Below are positions 47,570 to 58,363 of a stretch of DNA of 64,000 nt, one piece after another. A program made the position numbers and the translations under genes. The first letter of the stretch is position 1. Every line of letters begins with the position of its first letter. The stretch covers positions 1,860,001 to 1,924,000 of the forward strand of contig NC_016134.3 of NCBI RefSeq assembly GCF_000005505.3, given 5' to 3'. The notes below the pieces were generated by a model that was given only the letters and a program-made list of their open reading frames with translations, was not told the origin of the DNA and searched no databases. The DNA comes from Brachypodium distachyon (Eukaryota; Streptophyta; Magnoliopsida; Poales; Poaceae).

Positions 47570-49032
47570 AAATTAAGATACTCCGTAGGTCATGGAAATC
47601 TTGCGAGCCCGTGAAGTAAAAGAAGCCCATGAGCTTCTTCGGGACATTTCTCCCTCTATTTTTTTTTGTTCTCTAATCCCTTAGCCGTGTTTCTTGAGTG
47701 TCGGTTCGGCTGACGTTTTAAACTTGTTTCATCAGCAGCATGACACTTTGGACTAGCATGGCCGTTTAATCACGTCTACCGCCGTGATTAAAGGAACGAG
47801 AGAAAGAGAAAAAAGAAAGATAGGGAGGATCATCAAGACTGGCCGAACAACCGTGTCCTGCCGAGATGACAAAAAGAAAGAAGAAAATCGATTAGTGGAG
47901 TAGTAATTCTGATTCATTAAAGTTAAAAGGGTTAGTCAGGTCCAAAGAAAGGTTGAGGGAGGAGTGCCACAACGATATGGATTTCTCTGTCTTAGTTTGA
48001 CATTGCTGAACTGGGTTCTGCTGAACTTATTTTATATTTTGCTGTTAAAAATGCACATGAAAACAGGAAAAAATTGGTTAGCCAAACACGAAAATAGCTA
48101 AATATTGGTTTGAAAAGCTGGATTATCATAATCCACCGCAATGCCAAAGCAGCCTCTGTCTAGCTTAAATGGGGGCACTTGTGTATGTTTGATCATCAAA
48201 ACAACATAGTGAATATAATTACCCCATGTTTCCATTGGCTTGGAGCATGATAAAGTCGTTTTTGTCTATGTTTTTTTTACTATTTTCCACATCGATTTAA
48301 CTTTTTTAATTATCAGATGGGCTTGACAATATTTCCGTGCATTGGAAAAACAAAAACACAAGGATTAACAATCTATAGAAGCACATAGGATTTTAATCCC
48401 AGTTACATGACAAAAACCTAACACACTAGCACAAACAAAAAGGATGCGGACATCTACATCAACATTGTGCCTTTCATATAACTGAAGTAGCAAACAACCA
48501 TGCATGTTGTTGCATGATGCTAGACAAGAATGAGAAATGTATATGACTAGCAAAACAAAATCACAAATAGGAATCAAAATCAAGACATAAACCCAATGAC
48601 AATATTTGATATGATTTATAACTAAATAGCCTAATAGACAAGATAATTTAGTGTGTTTTGCACATATAGAACCCCCTCTAAATTTCGAGGCAGATGAACA
48701 CATTTTTGTTTGGATCTCATTGAAGTGGACATTCAATCTGACCCATGCAAAAACGTCGACAAGCAATAAGACAAAGTAAAATAGCCGGCTGCCAGTTGTT
48801 AAACAATACAGTAATATGCAACTTTATTATCCATTATTGGCGGTAGAAAAATTATATGCATGGTAAAAAAGTTTTATAGCCTTGTGATGCATTGAGAGCA
48901 AGGATACAAAAAATATACATAAATAGTTATCATGATATAAATCTGGCATGAATGTAGTTTTTAATGCGCATATCTTGCGATCTTAATAATTCATATACAT
49001 TGTTTCATTCCACATCAGAGGTTCGCCTCAAC
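47570..49032. other. Intergenic AT-rich DNA
   Basis: This lies between the divergent promoters of pyridoxal kinase and the DRIP gene. It holds poly-A and poly-T stretches and short ORFs without any signature. No mobile-element termini were recognised. Confidence 0.35.
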
Positions 49033-49287
49033 GCGCTCCATCCGAAGCGGCTACTAACACGACAGGCCCGTCCAGACGAGCTCCACCTGGAGCGGCTATT
49101 AACGCGCCAGGTCTGTCCAGACGCGCTCCATCCGGAGCAGCCATGTCCATCCAGACGAGCTCCATCCAGACGCGCTCCATCCGGAGCGGCTACTAACACG
49201 CCAGGTCCATACAGACGAGCTCCATCTGGAATGACTATTAACGCGCCAGGTCTGTCTAGACGCGCTCCACCCGGAGCGGCTATTAAA
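49033..49287 (+). repeat. GC-rich minisatellite, about 45-bp unit
   Basis: About five diverged copies of a unit containing GGAGCGGCTATTAACGCGCC and GGTCTGTCCAGACGCGCTCC are arranged head to tail, with alternating variants (TATTAACG and TACTAACA). Each unit carries a small palindrome (CTCCATCCGGAG). It lies about 560 bp upstream of the DRIP start codon in otherwise AT-rich DNA. The reading frame across it is a by-product of the repeat. Confidence 0.75.
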
Positions 49288-49848
49288 TGAAAAAGATAAT
49301 GGTTATCTTCCGTCCGCTTTCGATGGATACAAATTTGACGTCTTTATTTATCGGACGTTACTGATCTAAAAACTTCGGCGCTATTAAGAAAATGAAAACC
49401 ATGTGTCCTTCTGGTCCCCACACGCGCCGATATCGCGCGGTGCGAGAGAAGAAATATCTCGAAAATTATCGTGACAATATCGCCTCGATCTTAATGATAT
49501 TCACAATGTATATATATCTAGATACGCAGCACAGGAAAGAAAGAAAGAAAAATGAAACGAAATCATCATCAATCAAAACGAAAAGAGAAGAAGAGAAAAC
49601 CACAAATAAAAGCAGACCAGCTTCTTCATCTGTCCTTCGTATCTTCTCTCTTCTCTCTCGATAAATACGTAAATATTTTTTTTTCTGCTCTCATTTTCAA
49701 CTCCTCCTCTTCCTGCTCGTCGTCCTCCGCCTCCCCTTCTTCTTCGATCTCTCCTCCCATTTCAAAGCTCAGGGGAGAGTAGACGGCGGAAGCCCCCGGC
49801 TTTGCGCGTCCGCGGCATGCGGAGCTAGCCGCGCGGGGGACCCACGCC
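49288..49848 (+). promoter_or_regulatory. DRIP gene promoter and pyrimidine-rich leader
   Basis: A possible TATA-like ATAAATACG (49661-49669) precedes a CT-rich leader (49695-49760, CTCCTCCTCTTCCTGCTCG type). This suggests a transcription start near 49690-49700. No other motif was recognised. Confidence 0.4.
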
Positions 49849-52800
49849 ATGCAGAGCGGTTCCGCATCGCCGGGGAAGGCGCCTGTCCCGCCGGAGGACC
49901 TGCCGCCGCCGGCGGCGGCGGGGAAGGAGGCTATGGCGGAGGCTCGCGGGGAGGAGGTGAAGGAGGATGGGGCGAAGACGGATGCGGAGAGGGGAGGAGC
50001 GCGGCCGCGGGGGCGGCCGCGAGGGCGGCCGCGGCGGCAGCGGCCCGCCGCGGAGGAGAGCGAGAGCGGGGTGGTGAAGGTGAAGAAGGAGAATCTCGCG
50101 CCCCGCATCACGTGCCCGCTCTGCCAACGCTACCTCCGCGAGGCCACCACCATCTGCGAGTGCCTCCATACATGTGAGTAACCCCCCCACTTCCGCCGCC
50201 GCACCATGTACTCTCTCCGGTAGCATCGATCGAATGCTCCAATCCTTTATTTACGAAGGTTCCGTGCTACTGCTACCGAACGTCTCGGCGGCGATTCGAC
50301 GCGTCTTTGGTTCTCGGGCCCTCCGGATTCGGCCGCCGGCGACGTCGGTTTTCGCGGCGGCGAGCTGGCCGTTCCGTGATCCGGGGATTCTTTATGGCCA
50401 CCCCTGACTGGTTCTTGCATTGCCATTACTCTTGCGTTATTGTTCGTGTTGCAGTGCCGGCCTCTGGATTCTACGTAAATCCGTGGGCCTCGTTTGCATT
50501 GTTCATGCGTTTGACTTGTCCACGTTCTGTAACTTCATGCTTCTATACTCATCATGGTGTATTGTATCAATGCTGCGTTTCAATTAGTTGATTTTACGTA
50601 GATTTGTGGTCTTTGTGCAAATCTAGCTTCTTTGGTGCCTGTAATCTTGTTTATATAGCTGTTTAGTCCTCTGATGCTACTACTATTCATGATGGGTTTA
50701 GATAGTTGTAAACTTGCAGTGCTCTGGTGTGAGATAGTAGTATGTAGCTCGAGTTCATGATTTTGATCAGTGAGATTGGAATGATGGGTTTATACGGCAT
50801 CTGTTTTAGTTTTGCATGTGGGGTTCTTGCAATGTTGGCCTGTAATTGGTGGATCTGTGCACATAACTTTGGATCCTTAATGTGGAATCATCGTCCTGTA
50901 AACATTTGCAAGCAATGTGATTGCTCTGCAATTGGAAGTCTGCATGCATGAGTCAGTTGGTGTAATTGTTCATGTTGTGTATGCCCTTAAGATCTTGGGA
51001 ATCTTAATTTCATTTCCAACCGCTGAAAACTCTTTACCTGGAGTGTGGTTTGATTTTACTTTTAGGAATGAAATTGGCATTTCTAAGGTAGACCATTCAG
51101 GCTTTAAATACTAAATGTAACATTGCACACGTAATCACGGCCTATGCTACTCTATTTTTTTTACATGATCCTGTTTACAATGAATGTTTGATCAGTTCTC
51201 TTTCTTTTCCACAGTTTATCTAGTTATCTGGTGCAACTATTCATGATGTTATGCATATTTGCAGTGCTCTGGTCTGTGTTAGTATCTAACCTGAGTTCAT
51301 GATTTGGATTAGTGCCTGTAAGGATTGGAAAGGGTTAGTTAAGCCAACATTTGTTTTAGTTTTGCAATGTTGTCCTGTAGATGGTTGAGATGTGCACAAT
51401 TTCTCCACAATGTGGAATGATGTTGTGTAAATATGTGCAAACTATTTAATTGCCCTGCATGCATGCATCTGTTGGTGTAATGGTTCATGTTTTGCACGCC
51501 CTTCAGATACTGGAAATAGTATTAAATTGTTTCCAACATCTGTAAATTCTTTAATTTTGATTTGGCTATTTTATACCAAATACTTGGACATTCCTATTTC
51601 TAGGGCTGTTCATTCAGGCTTTATTTTCCCATCACACATCCATTACTACTCTGTATCCTTCTACACATATCATTTTTTGTTGGGGTGCATGCCATTTTGG
51701 CTTCGTGTCCTTATTGTAAAAACTCTTTATGGATGCAATACAATTTTATTTAACAAATACAAGCTTTGTCCTAAAATAGCTTCTCCAAAGACACCCCTCT
51801 TGAATAATCTATCTATTTGGTATAAGAAATAGTCCCATAACAGAATTTTGGTTGTTGAAGGCAGGTTTGGGCATCTATTCTCTTCTATCTATCTTCCTAT
51901 ACTTGAGACTGGTGTACGCATGGCAAGTAAAAAACAACTTAATTTGTCGATAGAACTTCTATTTGCATTTATCCTGAGTTTTTATTTTCTGCAAAAACAT
52001 GAACATCTCGTTGTTTTCCTTAAACTCTGGAGGATATGGGAATGACTTATTGATGTTTCACTGTAATAGTGTTTCTGATCTTTCTGTATACAAGCATTGA
52101 CTTATTGTACTTTTACTCTGTTTAATTCTAGTTAGTTTTGGGCATTTCATGCTATATGACCGATGCTATTATGCTGCTATTGCCAAAGCAGAGGTTTCTC
52201 TTCAGTTGCATGCGCAATTTTGTTATACATGAAATTGCACATCTTGATTCCTCGTGATATTTGAGTTCTTTTCTTGGCATTATGCAGTTTGTAGAAAGTG
52301 TATCTACAAGAAGCTGGCTGTCGAGGAGTTGAACCACTGTCCAGTGTGTAAAATTGATCTTGGCTGCGCTCCAGCCGAGAAGCTTAGGTATTCTTCTCAT
52401 TAGCTTTTTTATGGTGTTTGTGAGCACAGTTACAAATTTTGTTCTACAAATTGTTTGCTTTGCCAAATGTTCTTGTACGATTTTTGCTTAAAAATATATG
52501 CTTATTTGCACCACTTTGACTTCACAGCTAATTTCCCTGATTTGTTACTTTTGCCATATATTTTAAGTGGATAACAACATATCAGAACTGAAATTCTGAG
52601 CTCAAATCCGAAACTGCGGTTTGAAGTCCAAAACTCTGCAGTATAAAGGACTTAACTAGTTTTTTGAATAAGCTGAGAACATATAGCTATGTTATTCCCA
52701 CATGTCAGTAGGCTATGTCTGTGATCTGTTAAAATGTGAGAGTGGTGTGGTGGGTGACCTCACCATCGGCACGGGAGATGACCACACCTGGGCAGACAGT

Positions 52801-55800
52801 TAGCTGAGCCAGCACCGCAACCAAACAACAGACATATTTCTCTCTCCCGGGTCTGTTCCCAGTTGGCTTGTCCCCAGCGGGCCTGGCTGGGGAATCGGTG
52901 CAGGCAAGCAAGCACGCCCATGAGTGTTTATCCAACTGCATCTCTACTGCTGACAGGAGTGTAACAATCCCAAAAGGAATCAGCTGAATTGAGTGTTTGC
53001 CCAGGCCCAGCAGTGCTTTGAGCAGCATGCTGCCCTGGCCTGTGGGCTCATGCAGGTATCTTAAACGTGCCAAAACTGCAACTGGCGGCCCAGGCCAGGG
53101 TTCATGCAGGCTACCAAACGCGGCCCTGTATGAAGTAAGAACTATACCTTGTCTGGTTCCTACCATGGCTACACATTACGGAACAGAACGTTCCACTATG
53201 CTTCGATTTAGGAATCCCTTGTACAGATATGTATCTGCAGTTGCCATCTAGTATTCTTTCTTGTCTGGCAGTATTTATCGTTCTCAATAGTCGGATGACA
53301 TCATTTTGAGCTTTGCCAATACCACAACTTTGTTGTCATTATATACCTCTGCTTTCAAGGTTTGTTATCAAACCTTTGTCGGAAGCCAATTTGTATAGGG
53401 CTGTATACTGGGCTACTAAAGTATTTCTGAAGTGGAATTGATTGTTGCTGTTTAGCCAATATTTTTGGGGTTTTACTTTTTACAAGAAAACTTTATCATG
53501 TAGCTGTTCTGAATTGGTTGATTTTTTTTTGGTTAACGCTACTTTGTGTTCATAACGTGTGTCTTTCTTCTACTCATTTTTTATATCTTGATTTCAGAGC
53601 TGACCACAATTTACAAGCCTTGAGGTCGAAACTTATTCCAGTCAAAGGAAAGAAGATTAATGCTGAAGTTGAATCTCCTGTTACAGCGCCTGTTAAAATT
53701 AAAGAGAGATCTATCTCATCATTGGTGGTTGATCCACCTCGATTAACGACGAGTTTGACTGGGCGCCGAACAAGAGCAGTTACCAGGAAGGCTGCTGCCG
53801 CATTGCGCGGCCTTGGTCCGATCCTTGATCCTGTGGGAAAGGATAATGATAACACCAATAAGCATGCTGATAATATAAGCTTGCTAGATAGTTTGAGCAA
53901 AGTACCCCAAACAAGAAGAAAGGTACAGAATAACTGTAGCATTCTGACTGAATCATGTCTTTGTGGCTTGTTTAACTTTGCACTTTATCGTTTTCACATT
54001 AGATACATGGAACTTGTGCATCTGTGTGCATACTAACTTCTTAAAACTAATAATTGGAATAATGCATATCATCATCACCAGTCATTTGACAATACTATTT
54101 GCAGGCGTCACAGGCAGAAACATCAAGCCACCACTCTAGTAAAGATAAAGCAGATCATGGTAAGGACTTAGATAAGGCAGAGCTCTGGAAACCTTTAAAT
54201 TGTCTTGTAGATGCTGCAAGCAAAACAAAGTCCTTCAGGTCAAGTCCACAAAGTTCGGCTGTCAAGGGAGCTCCGTCCAATGAATCTCCTAGTAATGGAC
54301 ATGTTAGCAGAGAGAAGTCTGGGGAGCATCTGAGGAAGTCCATATTTCAAGGTGACAAGAAAGATACTCCTCTGTCAGAAATGATGCTTAAAAGGAAAGG
54401 GCCAGGCCGGGGGAGGCCTGCAACTTCTGTTGCTGCAACCACCCAGAAGGTCCCGGACGTTAGGGCATTAAACTCCATATGGTTCTCATTGATCGCCTCA
54501 TTTGAACAGTAAGTCACAATCATACAATTATCCTCGATTCAGTCAAAGCAATATATTAGGTGTGTCTGTGTTCCTCTCCCTTTAATTTTCTGTAATCCAA
54601 ATGTTTCCAGGAAAGGCTTTCCGCAATTGGCACAGATACCTACTCACTATTTGAGAATAAAGTAAGTTCGTGCTTCTCAGCTCTGCTGCAGATCAACTAA
54701 TCGTTCTGATTGATTATCAATTTCTCTAAATCCGCATGTGAAATAAATGTTCTTGGAGCTACAGATCTTTTTTGCTTAGAACTTATAAGGAGAATGCTAC
54801 TCCCTCCGATCCATAATAAGTGTCGTGGATTTAGTACAAAGTTGTGCATGTATTTGCGTAACCTTAGTCTTAGGATCAGAGGGAGTATGTTTAAAGATGC
54901 CATGGTCTTAGGCGATGGTACCATACAGATGTGCATGTATTTGCATAACCTTAGTTACTTTGAATACGGAAGTATGCATCCTTGGTGAATGTTAGCGAAC
55001 CTATGTTTGACAATAACTGATTTGGTGAAGTTCATTGTTTCTTCCTAGGATTGTGTTTAGTTCTTTATACATGTAGAAGGGGCTTAGATCAGCATATCTA
55101 CATCTCGTAAGCCTGTCAATTGTTCTTTGCCGCTCCCTGGTCACTTTAGTCTGCTTGTAAACATGTAAGCAACTTGGCTGAGGAGTCAAGTGTCAACTTC
55201 AGTAAAATTTTCTTCTGCAAATACACCTAATTTTCTCCTCACAAAATGAAACAAAAATTAAAGTAGCTTGCATGGCTTGATTGTGAACTTGGCCCCCTTA
55301 CTGTTCTTCTGTGACTTTGTATCTCAATCGTTGTAATCAACAGTTTATGTTAGTTTGTAGTTAAATATTTTATAGTTATTTCAATCATGGCTAATTCGTT
55401 TTTCTATATAGTGATGGAAGTATACCCGCATCATCCATCCAAAGGTACATTATGCAGAAGCTCAGTCTTCAAAGTGAGTCTGAGGTGAGACTGCTACCTT
55501 GCTTATTGCTGGGTTATTCTTTCCCCTGTGCTTAGTTTTATAATACAGTAGTGAAATATCCAAAACTCTAAAACATGTTGTGGAGAAGAACACCCATGAT
55601 AGTAAATTGGAACCAATGTACTTATTGGCATGTTCTGAAATCGAGTAGTTCTCATCTATGAAGTAGAACCAGTTGATACCAGCACTTCTTATCACTTTGG
55701 ATGGAGGTTACAGCACAGACATGTTCCATACCACATCTGTCCATCTAACGCGATCGGAGGGTGTCATTTGCAGCTTGTCTGATAGTACCTGATCTTCATG

Positions 55801-55969
55801 TTTACAGGTTGAACTGACCTGCTGTGGGCAGTCAGTGAACCCTGCACAGCCTGTGCGCAATCTCATAGAACGGTGGCTGAGGTTTGGCCCATCGCGGCCT
55901 CTGCAGACGGTGGTAGGCTCCTCCGGGGGAGAATATGTGATGGTGATATCGTACGGGCGGCCAAAGTGA
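49849..55969 (+). CDS. DRIP: DRIP-type RING/RAWUL E3 ubiquitin ligase (7 exons)
   Basis: Related to Arabidopsis DRIP1/DRIP2, nuclear E3 ligases that degrade DREB2A, and to PRC1 RING proteins. Exons: 49849-50173, 52288-52387, 53598-53922, 54105-54508, 54611-54661, 55412-55484, 55808-55969. All joins are in frame and give 479 residues. The C3HC4 RING spans about residues 89-129 (CPLCQRYL ... CECLHTFCRKC ... HCPVC) and is split by intron 1 inside the CLHTF motif. The C-terminal RAWUL-like domain is at about 366-479 (VRALNSIWFSLIAS ... QKLSLQSESEVELTCCGQSV). Compared with Arabidopsis, the RING is preceded by an 88-residue acidic and Arg-rich extension with an AT-hook-like RPRGRPRGRPRRQR (52-65); a second GPGRGRP lies near 349-355. 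Intron 1 is 2.1 kb and contains an internal duplication. Confidence 0.95.
50690..51625 (+). repeat. Tandem duplication of about 400 bp inside DRIP intron 1
   Basis: Copies 50690-51110 and 51240-51625 share, in order, CTTGCAGTGCTCTGGT against TTTGCAGTGCTCTGGT, GAGTTCATGATTT, TGTTTTAGTTTTGCA, AATGTGGAAT, CATGCATG..GTTGGTGTAAT and CATTCAGGCTTTA. They are moderately diverged, which indicates an old duplication. No exon lies in either copy. Confidence 0.7.
52730..53170. mobile_element. Possible GC-rich DNA-transposon remnant in DRIP intron 2
   Basis: A GC-rich block sits in an AT-rich intron. The right side, read on the minus strand, begins CAGGGCCGCGTTTGGTAGCC, which resembles termini of grass hAT/Tourist non-autonomous elements. 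A matching left terminus was not found, and repeats of CATGCAGG with CCTGGCC are seen internally. It does not disturb the flanking splice sites. Confidence 0.35.
54798..54888. mobile_element. Short Stowaway MITE in DRIP intron 5
   Basis: TACTCCCTCCGATCCATAAT on the left and TAGGATCAGAGGGAGTAT on the right form inverted ends. GTGCATGTATTTGCGTAACC inside it recurs just outside at about 54931 with one change, so part of it has been duplicated locally. Confidence 0.6.
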
Positions 55970-58363
55970 ATGCACCATACATTGCGCCTGACAATCTCCT
56001 GATTCATCACAAGGTTGCACCTAGCCTAGCCCTGGGAAGAGGTCGACCATGGAAGTTATAAACGATTCTCCCCGGTCGACATATAGTCGAAAGAATGTGG
56101 CTGGCTCGATCTGCAGCCAGCCCACCGTGTCGTATCCATAATGCTGCTGGATGTTGTTCAATTCGTTCGTTTTATTCCCCTATACAGATGGAATTCGTTG
56201 TAATTTGGAGGTGGTTGAAACCGAGTGACGTTTAGACCGGCTGAAGAGATGATGTTTCTTTCAACCCTTGTTTACGAGGAGTGCTACTGAGTAGCTACAG
56301 TTGAGTTGCTTCTACAGTTATATCCTGAGATTGAATTTCTTGTAGCATCTGCCCGCCATTTGTTTGAATTCTTCGCGAAAATGGCTTGGATTCTGTTGCG
56401 CCTAGTTTCTTCGTATGCAGGCCCGTGCATTTGCGTGACTAGGTTTTTTAGGGTTCTTACAATTACGTGTTTGCATATTTATTACATCATGATCTTAGCT
56501 GCACATTTAAAATCATCGATAGATAAGCTTGTGGCTAATATATAGTACCATGCTCCTAGTATATTTACCCACGGCCAAGTTGGCATTTAATATAATGTAG
56601 TCTGCCGGTATGATAACATTTAGATGCTTTGATGTATACCTGGCATACCCCCGGCGAAGGCCATGTAACTTTCATGCATGCTCATCTTAGTCTAATTATG
56701 TTTATCTGTGTATATTCATAAATAGGTGGCAAAGATTGATTGTTCTTTTTACTGTGCTCATTGTGTGGTGCATTCAGCACGGACCATTGCTGCACCAGCA
56801 CCATTGGCTTGCTCCCTTCACATGATACATTAAACCCGCCCATCCGTCTTGCCCAATGTCAAGCATTTTATATATGAGTATGGATCTTGGGAGCCAGATG
56901 GGGTTTCTGTTTATATATGCGCTTCTTATAAGGTTCTATTCTTCCAAATCTACCATTTATGCCATTTCCAACCATACGTAAACTCCCGTGGTGAACTTTC
57001 GACGAACTACATCTAATGCATATTCTGTCGGCATTAGTAGTCATCCACCGATGCAGATTAAATTTCTATCAGTTGACGTAAATTGATTTTTTTCATTTAT
57101 TGTTTAGTTTAAGTCGTTTTTGTACATTCAAATGCTAAATTTTTCCTTGAATTTACTTTAAGGTATTTGTGGACTTCGTATATAGTGACTGCTATTTTAT
57201 TAGGGCAAAATGTTAGGCGAAAACCACATTTTTGGAGCAAAGTATGCAAATTCCTTAGGAACCGTGTTTACAGGTTTTTAAAAAATTCTACAAAAATACA
57301 ATATGTTGGAGATGTGATTCTACAAACCTGCAAAATTTCAATCCAAAACTCAAATGCATTTAAAAGAAATTAAAAAGAAAATATACAAAGGAATAATGTC
57401 AAACAGAGCAATCACTATTCACGCTGAATTTATTTTTTCCCTTGCCGCTAAACACAATTGAGTTGGGACTTCAAATGTTACACATACAAAAAAAACATAC
57501 GCAATTCTTTTGAACTTTTTGGACCTTTTATTTTTGTTGCCTTTTATTATTAGTTATTACTCCCTCCGTTTCATAATTCTTGTCTCAAATTTGTCCAAAA
57601 GTGGATGTATCTATTCCTAAAAAATGTCTAGATACATGTAATATTTCAACAAGAATTATGAAACTGAGGGAGTAGTTTTCATCCCCAAAAGCTTCTTGTG
57701 CAATTGTCGTTGTTTGACTCAATTTGAACCTATAGGTTATTTCGTGATCACAGGCTTGAACGATGTGGATCGAATTATTTTAGCGTCATATGGATGTTTT
57801 TTACGTCCTCTCATATCCGTTTCTTTCCGGCCTAAAATAAAATCTCGCTCAGCCTTTTGACTATTCTTTTAGCTAATAGATAGCTGAAAACATATACATT
57901 CACAAAAGAGTTCCAAGTCCAAGATTTCATGTCAGTTCAAAAATGATGTCTGTACATTCAAGCCATCTCTTCAGTAAAAGAATCAGGTCGGTACAACGCA
58001 TCATTTGTTTTCAGACGCAGATCAACTTCCGAAGAAACATTCTAACGACCGTTAACATAACAGAGCATCCATCTATATATACAACGCAGCACCCCTAAGG
58101 CAAAATGCTGTCAGAAGCACACCAGGTCTCGTAATTAACCTGCCAAAATTGAGACCCCCACAGCACAGCATAGAACTGCGCAACACCTTCTACTACACAT
58201 ACGAGCAGTCTTCACTACTGTAAATACTGTTTAGCCGGCGGAAGGCTATACGTATGTAGCAGGTCGTCCGTTACAGAGATGTGAAGATACTACAATAGCC
58301 AGAAAGAATTTTCTTTTGCCTTTTCTTCTTCCTTCTCTTCCCTGACATGGCAATTGCTTACTA
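55970..58363. other. Convergent intergenic region
   Basis: This lies between the DRIP stop (+) and the ankyrin-TPR stop (-). It probably contains both 3' UTRs. Apart from the MITE at 57557-57674 I see AT-rich DNA without a gene. Confidence 0.4.
57557..57674. mobile_element. Stowaway MITE
   Basis: TACTCCCTCCGTTTCATAAT on the left and ATTATGAAACTGAGGGAGTA on the right are inverted ends. TTCTTGTC and AACAAGAA extend the pairing. Same family as 61278-61393. Confidence 0.8.

Noticed and set aside
48964..49290. ORF with repeated Arg/Pro-rich blocks
   Set aside because: The repetition comes from the DNA minisatellite, and the frames on both strands are open for the same reason.
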